Source: Bacteroidales bacterium UBA5536 (GTDB lineage Bacteria; Bacteroidota; Bacteroidia; Bacteroidales; F082). From it: a stretch of 64,000 nt of DNA. The stretch lies in the NCBI GenBank assembly GCA_002426795.1, contig DINQ01000020.1:133017-197016 (forward strand), read 5' to 3'. Every line of letters starts with the position of its first letter. The first letter of the stretch is position 1. Shown piece after piece: positions 16,367 through 25,903 of this stretch. The translations under genes were made by a program, and so were the position numbers. The notes under the pieces are model-generated. The model was not told where the DNA came from. It made no database searches and saw nothing but the letters and a program-made list of their open reading frames with translations.

Positions 16367-18199
16367 ATGAAAAAACCCGATATTTCTCATTATGTTCTGA
16401 TGGCCATACTGCTTGTTTTAGCCATCATCGTAGGCTCTCACTTTCCGCAGAAGGCATTGTCATGGGATATTTTTGGTTACTATCTGTATCTGCCATTTAC
16501 CTTTATTTACCAGGATCTGGGCTTGAGGAATTTTGCCATTGTGCAGGATATTATCGATCAATATCAGAATACCAGCTCTTTTTACCAGGCTTTGCCGCAG
16601 GCTGGTGGATATTATGTGATGAAATATCCCATGGGTATGGCGCTGATGTATCTGCCTTGGTTTGCCATCGGGCATGTGTGGGCCATGTTTTCTGATTATG
16701 CGGCAGATGGATTTTCCTATCCCTATCAGGCTGCTTTGTACTATGGCAGTTTTGTGTATACGGCGCTAGGATTGGTTTATTTGCGGAAGTCGCTGCGTAG
16801 TTTTTTTAAACCAATCACAGTTGCTATTGTGTTGATTTCTATTGTTTTCGGCACGAATTACATGGTGCATACGGTCTGGCACGGGCAAGGCCTGATGTCG
16901 CACAATTATTTGTTTTTTACCTTTTCGCTGATACTCTGGTTGACGATTCGCTGGCACCGGAAACCGGCATTCCTCACAGCTCTTGGGCTGGGAGCAAGCA
17001 TCGGTATTTCAGCTCTGAGTCGCCCGACGGAAATCCTGGTGCTTATGGTTCCTGTGTTTTGGCAAGTTACAGACAAAGAGACACTTTTGCAAAAAATACG
17101 CTTGTTTTGGGAACGCCGTCACGACCTTATCGGTGCAGCTTTGACGGTTGCTTTATTTGGCGCCATGCAGCTGCTTTATTATAAAGTGTTTACCGGAAAG
17201 TTTCTGTATAACAGTTATGGTGGCAATGCCGGCGAAGGACTTGATCTGGACAATCCTTATTTGTGGCAGGTGTTGTTTAGCTTCCGCAAGGGATGGCTGT
17301 TATACACGCCCCTGATGGGTCTGGCTTTGCTGGGATTTGTGAGTCTGTATCGAAAAATGAAACCAGTTTTTTATGCACTATTTTTGTTTTTCCTGGTTTC
17401 ATTTTATGTCATTGCCAGTTGGTCGTGCTGGTGGTACGCCGATTGTTTCAGCCAACGGGCTGTGATTCCGATGTATGTCATGCTTTCTGTGCCATTGGCT
17501 GCGCTCATCGAAACAGTATTGCGACAAAAAACATGGAAGAAACTCTTATTCTTTTTGCTGCTTGTCGTGTTGATTGCTTTTAACCTGTTTCAAAGCTGGC
17601 AGTTTCTGAGCGGAATCATCCATACATCGCGCATGACGAAGGCGGCCTACGAAGCTGTTTTTCTAAAGACCAAACCAGTACAGAACATGCAGGATCTGCT
17701 GACCTTCGACTATAACCAAAGCCCGGAAAGGGTTTATCAGCAATATACGTTCGAAACCTTGAATACCTATCAGTTAAGTTTTAATGACGGCATTGATCCT
17801 GCCCTTGATTCGGTTCCGGTTTTTGCAGGTAAAGCTGCCAAACTAAAAAATACGCAGCCGTATTCTGGCTACATCGATATCCCGTTTGACCAATTGGGAT
17901 TGGACGACTTTGGGCTGATCCGCATCACTGCACATGCCTTTAGCCATTTTACACCGAATAAAAATCCATTTTTCATTACTGCCACCTTTATGCACAATGG
18001 CTATGCTTATGGTTACCGTTCATTTGTGTTTGACGGTGAGACCTTTGATACTACCGAATGGAATACGCTAAGCTTTTTGTACCTGACACCTGTGATAAGA
18101 AAGAAAAAAGATGTTTTACGGGTACAGGCATTTCTGAAGGGAACAGAACCTGTTTATATTGATGAAATAGAAGTTGAGGTGTTGAAGCCAAAAAGATAA
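16367..18199 (+). CDS. Multi-pass membrane protein, GT-C-like, family member 2 of 4
   Basis: The 610-residue product (from MKKPDISHYVLM) shares the four-member family pattern: SWDIFGYYLYLPFTFIYQDL, AADGFSYPYQAALYYGSFVY, ALSRPTEILVLMVP, LFSFRKGWLLYTPLMG, the aromatic ASWSCWWYADCFSQRAV loop and SRMTKAAYEAVFLKTKP. About 460 residues of membrane segments are followed by a soluble domain of about 150 residues, probably a beta-sandwich on the outer face. Reading frame extends back to GTG 16205, but those residues lie before the predicted transcript start and in repeat-like DNA. Its stop abuts, with no base between, the stop of the convergent gene at 18200. A glycosyltransferase role in surface-glycan assembly is inferred. 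Confidence 0.72.
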   Translation: MKKPDISHYVLMAILLVLAIIVGSHFPQKALSWDIFGYYLYLPFTFIYQDLGLRNFAIVQDIIDQYQNTSSFYQALPQAGGYYVMKYPMGMALMYLPWFAIGHVWAMFSDYAADGFSYPYQAALYYGSFVYTALGLVYLRKSLRSFFKPITVAIVLISIVFGTNYMVHTVWHGQGLMSHNYLFFTFSLILWLTIRWHRKPAFLTALGLGASIGISALSRPTEILVLMVPVFWQVTDKETLLQKIRLFWERRHDLIGAALTVALFGAMQLLYYKVFTGKFLYNSYGGNAGEGLDLDNPYLWQVLFSFRKGWLLYTPLMGLALLGFVSLYRKMKPVFYALFLFFLVSFYVIASWSCWWYADCFSQRAVIPMYVMLSVPLAALIETVLRQKTWKKLLFFLLLVVLIAFNLFQSWQFLSGIIHTSRMTKAAYEAVFLKTKPVQNMQDLLTFDYNQSPERVYQQYTFETLNTYQLSFNDGIDPALDSVPVFAGKAAKLKNTQPYSGYIDIPFDQLGLDDFGLIRITAHAFSHFTPNKNPFFITATFMHNGYAYGYRSFVFDGETFDTTEWNTLSFLYLTPVIRKKKDVLRVQAFLKGTEPVYIDEIEVEVLKPKR

Positions 18200-19681
18200 T
18201 CAGTTGGCCTGATTGCCAGGATCTTTTTTGGGATCGTAGATGACAACTGCAATTGTTTGCTCAAAAAAACTGCTGTCAACCCTGATATAGGCTGAATCGA
18301 GATAGGGCGTAATTTGCTCGCCGGCTTTTCGGATAAATCCGTTTTGATAAAGAATCACTCTTTTATCAGGATTCTTTTTTACCACAGATTTTACATGATT
18401 GAGTCCCCAAACGCGGTAAAGATCGTTTTTGAGCATCTCATCGTAATAATTTTGGTGGTTTTTAAAAATATCGGGACGGTGGTAATAATTGAATTCGAAA
18501 TCGCACCAAACCGGCCAAATGAGCACAATGCTGTTGTTGTTTTCAAAATGCTCTGCGTGTGTAACGGCCTTTTTCACTTCGCGGTAAGAAAAACTTTTTG
18601 GAAGCACCTGCATATGCTGAAACATCATGAAAACCAAAATAATACCAGCAATCATTTCAAAAATCCGACGCTTTTGAAAAACCACTGCGAACACGGCAGG
18701 AATAAATAAATAGAGTCCAATGGTATTGAAAAGAATGTAACGCGAATAAAACATGGGAATTTTGGTCGAGATAAAAAACATGATGCTATATGGAATCAGC
18801 CACCAAATAAGCAGCACAATCACACGTTTTTCAATGCTTGCTTTTCGCGATTTTATCCAAAAAAACAGCCAGACCAGGAAGCTAACCGAAACAAGGACGA
18901 TAGCCACATATAGCACTTTTTTGCTGTTGAAAAAGAAGTATAATTCGTTGATGTAGTCGATCGATCGTGGTGGATTGAGCCATGTGCCCTTGCTGGATTT
19001 TGAAAACTGGCGAATAATTACCGGAACCATCGGTAAAAATCCAAGTCCGGTAAATACAAAAGGAAGCCAGAGCCTGACAAGGCTTTTGATGCCTTTTATA
19101 AACAAGAAGGAGGTGATGAATTGACTCAAGATGACAAACCAGCCAAAGTAATGTGAATAAATCATTAATATATTAAACAGCACCAGCCATCCCAGGGCCG
19201 TGTAATCGCGTTGGTTGTCCATGTAACGCAAATAAAAGTACAGGGCGCCTGCTGTTTCGAAAGCCAACAATGAATAAGTGCGGGCTTCAAGGCCGTAAAA
19301 AAAGTGATAGGTCGAAAACAAAAACAGGCCCGAAGCAACCAAACCGGCGGTTAAACTGAAAAAGCGTTTTCCTGTCAAATACACGAACACTATTGTTCCG
19401 GCATTGAACAACAGGGGTAATAACCGCACTGTATTCACTTCAATACCAAATAGTTTAATCCAAAAATGCATCAACAACATAAACAAAGGCGGGTTTGGTT
19501 CGCCCTGCAGTGAAATGTCGATGATTTCGCGGATGCTTTTTTGCGCATTAAAAATTGTAAATGGCTCATCCATGCAGATGTCACGGTAGTCGATAAACAA
19601 GTATTTCCAGCCAAATGCGACCAGAAAAAGGAGTATCGGAATGAAAACATTTCGAATTCTTTTATTGAGGTACGGATTCAT
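18200..19681 (-). CDS. Glycosyltransferase family 39-like (PMT/ArnT-type) membrane protein
   Basis: This 493-residue polytopic protein has the GT-C arrangement of the PMT_2/ArnT family. The first span is followed by a loop with the DEPFTIFNAQ acidic pair, then GEPNPPLFMLLMHFWIKLFG, RLLPLLFNAGTIVFVYLTG and GLEARTYSLLAFETAGALYFY. Such enzymes transfer a sugar from a polyprenyl-phosphate donor onto a substrate outside the inner membrane. About eleven hydrophobic spans are followed by a short soluble tail. It differs from the four-member family around it (no FSYRKG or MTK motif). It faces the preceding plus-strand gene tail to tail with zero spacing. Acceptor is unknown. Confidence 0.85.
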   Translation of the reverse strand: MNPYLNKRIRNVFIPILLFLVAFGWKYLFIDYRDICMDEPFTIFNAQKSIREIIDISLQGEPNPPLFMLLMHFWIKLFGIEVNTVRLLPLLFNAGTIVFVYLTGKRFFSLTAGLVASGLFLFSTYHFFYGLEARTYSLLAFETAGALYFYLRYMDNQRDYTALGWLVLFNILMIYSHYFGWFVILSQFITSFLFIKGIKSLVRLWLPFVFTGLGFLPMVPVIIRQFSKSSKGTWLNPPRSIDYINELYFFFNSKKVLYVAIVLVSVSFLVWLFFWIKSRKASIEKRVIVLLIWWLIPYSIMFFISTKIPMFYSRYILFNTIGLYLFIPAVFAVVFQKRRIFEMIAGIILVFMMFQHMQVLPKSFSYREVKKAVTHAEHFENNNSIVLIWPVWCDFEFNYYHRPDIFKNHQNYYDEMLKNDLYRVWGLNHVKSVVKKNPDKRVILYQNGFIRKAGEQITPYLDSAYIRVDSSFFEQTIAVVIYDPKKDPGNQAN

Positions 19682-20062
19682 TAGAGTATCAGTGGAAAAA
19701 ATGCTTGTTTAGGTTAAGTTTTTTAGCAAAGCTAAGCAGAATTGAGAGAAAACCTTAGTTCTCAGGGGATTTGTTTTATTTGTTCATGTATTTGACCTTT
19801 ATTCCAAGCTCTTTTTCATAAGAGATACAAGATAGCTATTATTTTGTAGTTGGTAAATGTTATTTTCAACAAATAATTAAGATAATTTGAATTATCTGGA
19901 ATTTGAAAAATCACTCAAAGATTTACCTGTATCCCCACTTTGGGAAATAATTAGAACAATTTCACGACTTATTTGGTCGTCGTTTGTTTGGCAACTTAAA
20001 AATTAGATACAGAAAGTAGGGAGAGATAATTACTTAATGAGGATGTTTAATAAACACAAAAA
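19682..20062. other. AT-rich intergenic stretch between two membrane-protein genes
   Basis: Besides a promoter element for the 18200-19681 gene at 19727-19734 (TAGCTTTG on the minus strand, inside a TTAGC-AAA-GCTAA palindrome), I see no gene, tRNA or clear terminator in these 381 bases. Base composition is low in G+C, like the gene that follows. Confidence 0.5.
19727..19734 (-). promoter_or_regulatory. Predicted -7 element of the GT39-like gene
   Basis: TAGCTTTG on the minus strand matches TAnnTTTG, 46 bases before the ATG. Confidence 0.4.
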
Positions 20063-21862
20063 TTAATTATCTATTTCATTCGAGGCATCGAATATATCAA
20101 AGGCCACATTATGATACACTGATTTAGCCTCTTTTCTCATAAAATTCACTTCTAATATTCTCTTATTCGAACTAAGATTGATACAATAAAAAAGTTTTGT
20201 TTCTCCTTGATAATCATTTTTACCAATTGCTTTAAATATTTCTTGTTGAAAATAATAATCAAAATTTCCGTCCTCATCGATTACCTTAACAATAAATAGG
20301 TCATTTCCGCTATTATAGCATACATCAGCTTTGATAGTTATGATAATTTTATTCAATAAATAGTTGTTGAAAGAATAAATCTGTTTGCCGAATATTGTCG
20401 TTATACTATCTGGTTTTGTCTGTGAAAAAACGGTATCATTTATTTCTGTGGAATAAATCAATTTAAGCCTTGAAGTATTTGGTCTTTGAAGGAAGTACAA
20501 ACCTTTGTATTTGTCTTCTGTTTTCAAAAAAGTTTGCCAGTACTTTTCCTTATTCATATTTACCCAATCCAAAATAAATTTATCATATTGAAATGTCTGA
20601 ACAACAGCAATGTAACTTAATAAAACTGCAGCGAAAGCCAATGACCATCTTCCGAATGGATTGAAATGATTAATGGCAAAACTACCGAAGATGATTAAGG
20701 GCGGATAATAGTCAATCATTACTCGTGAGCCAAAGCTAGCTCCATAAAACCAAACATGCCAACTGGATAGAATATAAACAGTCGAAAAGAACGCGAAAAG
20801 AAAAGTCCCCAAGCGCCAAAGTTTTTTTTGAGTGATTAGGTTAATGATTGAAGCCATTATCATGACAAAAAATATGGGGGCATAAATAAAAAACCCTTTT
20901 CTGTAGCTAAATAAAAACTTCAGGATGTTTGGTTTAGATAAAATGAGTGTTTCGTTCTCATAAGGTTTGATCCACCACAAACCTGTTTGGTAATACCAGA
21001 TTATTGGTTGAATAGAAAGGATAAGCAATGCAAGCGCAATTGCTATCGATAATTGCTTCAACTTATATTTCATTATGTAAGCCAATGCCTCAATAAATGA
21101 ATTAAAACTATTGAAAAGAAATGGGACAAATAGTAGTATCAAACCATTTACTGGCCTTACAAGCACAATTAAACCAAAAAAAACGCCGGCAAAAATAATT
21201 GCATAGCTACTTTTACTTATGGAGAATTCTAAGACAAAATACATAAAAGCACTGACTAAAGCAAAACTGTAGACATGACTGAAACTGGCCAATGCATGTG
21301 CATAATACATCAATGAAGTAGCGAAGAGTACTGCAAACTGGAGTAGAATGATAACAAAGAAATTTGTTTTAAGCAGATGTAATGACTTGCGGATGAAAAT
21401 CAATCCGAGAAAAAGATAAAATAGGGCAGCATATGAGATAAATTCTTGGTAAATAAGGGAAAACCCATCTGCTGAATAATCTTGGGTTAGGTTGGCTACT
21501 AAATGGGCAGTAGCGAAGAAGGGTAATTGAAGGACAGCAGTTCCAATAAAGTATTTGTCAACTTTTTTACCATTGATTGTTGGTGTATAACCGGCAACTT
21601 CTTTTTTATGGTCGTAAAAATCTGTTTGTAATGTATCAGCGTAAACAAAATTCAGGTCTTTGTATATTACTATTGCTGGCAAATACTCGTAGTATCCTTT
21701 TCCGTCAGCTTGAATAACTACATTTTTACGCCCCAGATAATTATTTAGCAGGATGATATAAATTATGACAATTGAAAGTTCAATGAATAAATGCCAATTG
21801 ATATGACAATAAGCTCGCAAGCTCATCTTCATTGATATGTTTTTTAAATATTGCACATTCAT
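20063..21862 (-). CDS. Multi-pass membrane protein, GT-C-like, family member 3 of 4, AT-rich
   Basis: The 599-residue product carries the shared family marks: VIQADGKGYYEYLPAIVIYK, SADGFSLIYQEF, VRPVNGLILLFVPFLF, LFSYRKGFFIYAPIF, SSWHVWFYGASFGSRVM and MNKEKYWQTFLKTEDK. A soluble C-terminal domain of about 130 residues follows the last span. Codons are noticeably richer in A and T than in neighbours: two sampled 60-base lines give about 32% and 27% G+C, against about 47% in a sample of the adjacent GT2 gene, and Asn/Ile/Lys are frequent. This suggests acquisition from a lower-G+C relative or a relaxed variable locus. It lies last in a same-strand run after the 640-residue-frame paralogue and the GT2 gene. 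Confidence 0.72.
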   Translation of the reverse strand: MNVQYLKNISMKMSLRAYCHINWHLFIELSIVIIYIILLNNYLGRKNVVIQADGKGYYEYLPAIVIYKDLNFVYADTLQTDFYDHKKEVAGYTPTINGKKVDKYFIGTAVLQLPFFATAHLVANLTQDYSADGFSLIYQEFISYAALFYLFLGLIFIRKSLHLLKTNFFVIILLQFAVLFATSLMYYAHALASFSHVYSFALVSAFMYFVLEFSISKSSYAIIFAGVFFGLIVLVRPVNGLILLFVPFLFNSFNSFIEALAYIMKYKLKQLSIAIALALLILSIQPIIWYYQTGLWWIKPYENETLILSKPNILKFLFSYRKGFFIYAPIFFVMIMASIINLITQKKLWRLGTFLFAFFSTVYILSSWHVWFYGASFGSRVMIDYYPPLIIFGSFAINHFNPFGRWSLAFAAVLLSYIAVVQTFQYDKFILDWVNMNKEKYWQTFLKTEDKYKGLYFLQRPNTSRLKLIYSTEINDTVFSQTKPDSITTIFGKQIYSFNNYLLNKIIITIKADVCYNSGNDLFIVKVIDEDGNFDYYFQQEIFKAIGKNDYQGETKLFYCINLSSNKRILEVNFMRKEAKSVYHNVAFDIFDASNEIDN

Positions 21863-21933
21863 TCAATCGATTTAATGAGAGACTGCTTTTTCTGAGTGAA
21901 AAAGCGAATTAAAACTCTATGTCAATTTTTGTT

Positions 21934-22653
21934 TTAACGAACAAACAAATTGTATTTCAGCACACACCAGATCGCTCTGAAACCATCCTGCCAGCCAATT
22001 TTCTTGCCTTCGGCATAGGTGCGGCCATAATAGGAAATGCCCACTTCGTAGATGCGGATATCTTTGATACGGGCTATTTTGGCTGTTACTTCAGGCTCGA
22101 AACCAAAGCGGTTTTCTTTGAGGAATATCGACTGAATGATCTCGCGTTTGAACAGTTTATAGCCCGATTCCATGTCGGTGAGGTTGAGGTTGGTAAACAT
22201 ATTCGACACAAAAGTGAGAAACTTGTTGCCCAACGAATGCCAGAAAAACAAGATGCGGTGCGGATTGCCACCAATGAAACGTGAGCCATATACTGCATCG
22301 GCAAAACCATCCAGAACAGGCGCCAATAAGCGGGGATAATCACGCGGATCGTATTCATGGTCGGCATCCTGAATCAAAACATAGTCGCCTGTGGCTGCTT
22401 CAATGCCTTTTCGGATAGCAAAACCCTTGCCGCGATTGGGTTGCGAGGCGATCAACTTCACTTCAACCGCAGGCTGAATTTGTGTCCAGATCTGTACTTT
22501 TTCAATCGTTTGGTCCGTTGAAGCATCATCAACAACAATGATCTGTGCCGAAATCTCATTGAATTTCAGGCTACTGGCCACTTTGTCGAGCACAGCCTGT
22601 ATGCTGCGGGCTTCGTTGTAGGCAGGGATGATGATGCTGAGTACTGGATTCAT
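21934..22653 (-). CDS. Glycosyltransferase family 2 (dolichol-phosphate-mannose-synthase-like)
   Basis: The 239-residue cytoplasmic enzyme has a GT-A fold: VLSIIIPAYNEARSIQAVLD at the N-terminus, VVDDASTDQT, NRGKGFAIRKGIEAATGDYV, the DxD-type QDADHEYDP and DMESGYKLFKREI. It should transfer a sugar from a nucleotide donor to a polyprenyl phosphate or similar lipid. There is no C-terminal membrane segment. It sits between two members of the multi-pass family (26-base gap to the upstream gene, 71 to the downstream one), so it may make the lipid-linked sugar those proteins use. That link is inference from gene order. Confidence 0.92.
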   Translation of the reverse strand: MNPVLSIIIPAYNEARSIQAVLDKVASSLKFNEISAQIIVVDDASTDQTIEKVQIWTQIQPAVEVKLIASQPNRGKGFAIRKGIEAATGDYVLIQDADHEYDPRDYPRLLAPVLDGFADAVYGSRFIGGNPHRILFFWHSLGNKFLTFVSNMFTNLNLTDMESGYKLFKREIIQSIFLKENRFGFEPEVTAKIARIKDIRIYEVGISYYGRTYAEGKKIGWQDGFRAIWCVLKYNLFVR

Positions 22654-22679
22654 GCGGCAAAAATAAGACAGATCATGAG

Positions 22680-24524
22680 TTAATCATTGATTGGTTCAAA
22701 AACTTTTACTTTAAAGTCATCAATTAATACCTGATTTGAACCGCGATACCACAAATAGGTCTCCATTTTGTCGTTCAAAGTCGTCACTTCAGGTGACAGA
22801 TAATCCACCTCAAAATAATGCCAAACGCCTGGCATATCATTTTCGACAGGAAAAGCCCTGTATTTGTAGCTATCACCAACACTTGATCTTCTGAATCCTT
22901 GATAGGTATAGGTGCAAATTAACAGCAAATCTTTATTCTCGATGGGTTTGTACGCAAAATACCTAAATGAAATTCTTGCCCAGTAATAATCAGCCTTTGT
23001 AATTGATTTGTATGGAATCTTGAGGTCTTTAGAAAAGTTAGTTTTTGGAGATAAGACAAAAACATGGTTCGATGAATCCAGTGGGTCAATATTCGATAAA
23101 AAATCTTCAAAATTATAATGAATCAATTCGCGGGTGGAATAAACTGAAGTATCGGGGATTTTATTTCCAACCTGGTCATCGAAATAGGGGTCAATTTTCA
23201 GTAATTTTTGGTCCTCGACATTTCCCACTGTTTTCCCAAAGATTTTCATGTAATAGGCTTTAGTCATCCTTGAGCCATTGATGATGCCCATCATGATCTG
23301 CCAGCCTTGTATGGCACTCAGCCAAATGAAAAAACCGAGGAGGAGCATAGCCAGCCATTTCAGTGCCTTGTTTTGTCTCAACAGCCAACCAATCAAAGCT
23401 GCGAGCGGAAGCGCCAGCAAGGCATAAGACTGGATGAATGCGCGCCAGCCATAGCTGATCAAACTGGTGAAAGAGGCAATCAGGAAAAGATTGATCAGAA
23501 AGTGCACAAAAATGGGTATAAAAAGTGCTTTATGCTTTTTCCACAAAGGAATAAAGCCGATGAGTGCAAATGTCATCAAAGGCGCGTATAGCAACCAGCC
23601 TTTCCGAAAACTGAACAATACCCAGGCAAAACGTGGATTGGAGAAATCGAAACCTGATTGTGGATCATTGTATGTGCTGTAAACCCAATGGCCCGTAAAA
23701 TGATGAAAGTAAAGTAATTGTGGCAGTCCGGCCAAAGCAGTAAAGCTGACCAGAATCACGAATTGTCCAATATTTCTGCGGACAAGCTGAAATTTCTCAA
23801 GCAGGCTTTTTTTGTCATACACACCCCAAAGCAATGGAATAAAAACAGCGACAATATCGCTGGGGCGCGACACGATGATCAAACCGAGTACCAATCCGAT
23901 GGCGGCAGCAAAAACGGTTTTTTGGCTTTCGTGCCAGCGAATCGTCACCCAAAGCAGTATGGCATATAGCGAAAACAAAATGGTATGGGGGGCGCCGGCG
24001 TCAAAAGTGGTCCAGAAAAGCAGGTTGGTTCCCAGATACAAGGCCACCAATGTGATGGCTGTTATTTTGTCGTTGAAATAGCGCAACAGTACTTTTCGCA
24101 TAAAAATGAGCCCGAGAACCACATAAAACCAGGCAGCGATCATCATAGCGAGCTGGTAAGGATAGGAAAAACCATCAGCAGGGGCGCCAGTCAAATGCGC
24201 CATGGCATGGCCTAGAAAGAAAAAAGGCGACAACAGCATGGCCATGCCACAGAAAAAACGAATGATGTGGTATTCGCCTTCTTGTTGAATCTGGTAAAAG
24301 TTGGGAGTGTTTTGGTAGGTATTGTTGATTTGGTCGAGCCAGCTCAGGTCGCGAATGGCCGGATCATGGTAAATAAAAGTGGCTGGCAGGTGCAGGTACA
24401 AACCAAAGTAGTCGTAGCTCAGGATATTGGATTGTTGGTAGTTGAATTTCAGAAAACCCAATAAAACAGCGAGAAAAACAATTGTCAGAAAGGAAGATTT
24501 ATGCTGAAATTTGGACAGAAGCAT
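22680..24524 (-). CDS. Multi-pass membrane protein, GT-C-like, family member 4 of 4
   Basis: From ATG 24524 (MLLSKFQHKSSFLTIVFLAV) the product has 614 residues. Family marks are ILSYDYFGLYLHLPATFIYH, APADGFSYPYQLAMMIAAWF, VSRPSDIVAVFIPLLWG, LFSFRKGWLLYAPLM and GSRMTKAYYMKIFGKT. A C-terminal soluble domain of about 180 residues follows, ending in VKVFEPIND; the 16367 paralogue ends in a similar VEVLKPKR. The frame extends to a GTG at 24602, but that would overlap the end of the upstream T9SS-cargo gene by 31 bases and add residues before the first membrane span, so the ATG is preferred. It heads a probable operon with the GT2 gene and the AT-rich paralogue. Confidence 0.72.
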   Translation of the reverse strand: MLLSKFQHKSSFLTIVFLAVLLGFLKFNYQQSNILSYDYFGLYLHLPATFIYHDPAIRDLSWLDQINNTYQNTPNFYQIQQEGEYHIIRFFCGMAMLLSPFFFLGHAMAHLTGAPADGFSYPYQLAMMIAAWFYVVLGLIFMRKVLLRYFNDKITAITLVALYLGTNLLFWTTFDAGAPHTILFSLYAILLWVTIRWHESQKTVFAAAIGLVLGLIIVSRPSDIVAVFIPLLWGVYDKKSLLEKFQLVRRNIGQFVILVSFTALAGLPQLLYFHHFTGHWVYSTYNDPQSGFDFSNPRFAWVLFSFRKGWLLYAPLMTFALIGFIPLWKKHKALFIPIFVHFLINLFLIASFTSLISYGWRAFIQSYALLALPLAALIGWLLRQNKALKWLAMLLLGFFIWLSAIQGWQIMMGIINGSRMTKAYYMKIFGKTVGNVEDQKLLKIDPYFDDQVGNKIPDTSVYSTRELIHYNFEDFLSNIDPLDSSNHVFVLSPKTNFSKDLKIPYKSITKADYYWARISFRYFAYKPIENKDLLLICTYTYQGFRRSSVGDSYKYRAFPVENDMPGVWHYFEVDYLSPEVTTLNDKMETYLWYRGSNQVLIDDFKVKVFEPIND

Positions 24525-24571
24525 GATCAGGTTGCGTTTCAATGGGGTTAATAAAAATGATAGTTTGACCT

Positions 24572-25765
24572 TTAAAGTTTGGTAAATTTTCGACTCACCC
24601 ACTTGAAGTCAGTGGATATTCTACAATAATAAATGCCACTTTTTAAGGCTGAAATATCGATCGTCTCGAAGTTATTTTTAATTCGCAGCAATACTTTTCC
24701 CTGGCTGTCAATAATTTCAACATCTTCTATTTTCATCGCAGGAGCTTCAATGGAAAGATATTGATTTGCCGGATTCGGATGTACAAGGATTTCGTAATGA
24801 ATAAGGTTTGATTGCAACGAAGTAATCAGGTTTCCGACACGTAAAATTGTCCCCTGATCTCCAACAATGAGTCCGGTGCCGCCAGAGGTTATAAAGGTAG
24901 CATATAAGTCTACATTTGTGCCAACAGTGGATGTTTTCCAGGTATTTCCTGCATCATTGGTGCTGATAAATCTGCCTGCATCGCCTACGGCGTAGCCAAT
25001 GTTTTCATCATAGAAAGTGATGCCTTTCAAAGCGATATCCGTTTCACCGTCGGTATAAATACTTTCCCAGTTGATGCCGCCATCTGTTGTTCTCGTGACA
25101 TCACTTCCCGGAAAGGAGGCATACCCAACAGCGAAGCCCGTCATCTCTGAAGTGAAACAAATATCGAAAAGATTGTTTAGAGGCCAAATCCATTCTAAAG
25201 ACCAATTCTCTCCTGCATCAAGAGTTGATAGAAGCGTTCCTGAGTTGCCAACCACAAAACCTGTATTGGCGTTTGAAAAAGCGATGGCATGTTGTGCGAC
25301 AACCTCCGGATTTGTTAGGGTTCGTGTCCAGTTATCACCACCATCGACTGTTTTATAGATATAAGAACCTCCGGGTGGGCCATAAAGTGTGGTTGCTACA
25401 TAGCCTACATCAGCCGAGCTAAAAAAAACGCATTCAGGCGTTTCGTCCGAAAAATCGCGAATGACCTGCCAGCTGTCTCCATCGTCAGAAGTTTTGTACA
25501 GCAGATTGGTTTGAGCAATTACAAATCCGTTGGATTCATCCACAAAATGCAGACATTTTCCGGCTGGTGAATCACTGAGAAGACTCCATGTGAGTCCATT
25601 GTCAGCGGTTTTCATTATGCCATCTTCACCAACACAAAAGCCCAAATCATGGGTTACGAACTGGATATCAAAAATTGCACCTGTAGCGGGTGAATCAATT
25701 GATATCCACTGAGCTGTTGCAGTAAATGATGCCAGCAAGAGCCCCATAAGTATCAATTTTCTCAT
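24572..25765 (-). CDS. Secreted BNR/Ycf48-like repeat protein with T9SS C-terminal domain
   Basis: The 397-residue protein has a signal peptide (MRKLILMGLLLASFTATAQ), then repeated blades in which GxxGxxxxTxDGGxxW-type motifs recur (IYKTVDGGDNWTRT, LLSTLDAGENWSLEW, VTRTTDGGINWESI, FISTNDAGNTWKTS). This is the Asp-box propeller seen in photosynthesis-system assembly factor Ycf48 and sialidase-type folds. The last 75 residues (VHPNPANQYLSIEAP to VSRKFTKL) are a type A T9SS sorting tail, so the protein is exported and anchored to or released from the cell surface. Start 25765 is the ATG at the signal peptide; upstream residues to 25825 are rejected. Ligand is unknown. Confidence 0.88.
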   Translation of the reverse strand: MRKLILMGLLLASFTATAQWISIDSPATGAIFDIQFVTHDLGFCVGEDGIMKTADNGLTWSLLSDSPAGKCLHFVDESNGFVIAQTNLLYKTSDDGDSWQVIRDFSDETPECVFFSSADVGYVATTLYGPPGGSYIYKTVDGGDNWTRTLTNPEVVAQHAIAFSNANTGFVVGNSGTLLSTLDAGENWSLEWIWPLNNLFDICFTSEMTGFAVGYASFPGSDVTRTTDGGINWESIYTDGETDIALKGITFYDENIGYAVGDAGRFISTNDAGNTWKTSTVGTNVDLYATFITSGGTGLIVGDQGTILRVGNLITSLQSNLIHYEILVHPNPANQYLSIEAPAMKIEDVEIIDSQGKVLLRIKNNFETIDISALKSGIYYCRISTDFKWVSRKFTKL

Positions 25766-25871
25766 GTTTTTGAAGTTTGAATTAAAACTATATTGGTTTG
25801 TTAAGAAATCATTTTCAAGAGCCAATAATCACTTTATGGTCAAACCTCCAAATACCCGACTTTTGTTTCCG

Positions 25872-25903
25872 GATCTATTTTTCATTAAATGATAAAATAG
25901 ATC
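25872..25903 (-). terminator. Long AT-rich hairpin at the 3' end of rfbB
   Basis: GATCTATTTT (25872-25881) and AAAATAGATC (25894-25903) are perfect complements. The inner TCATT/AATGA also pairs, giving a nearly continuous stem that overlaps the rfbB stop codon. There is no strong T-run beyond it, so termination or mRNA protection are both possible. Confidence 0.5.
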
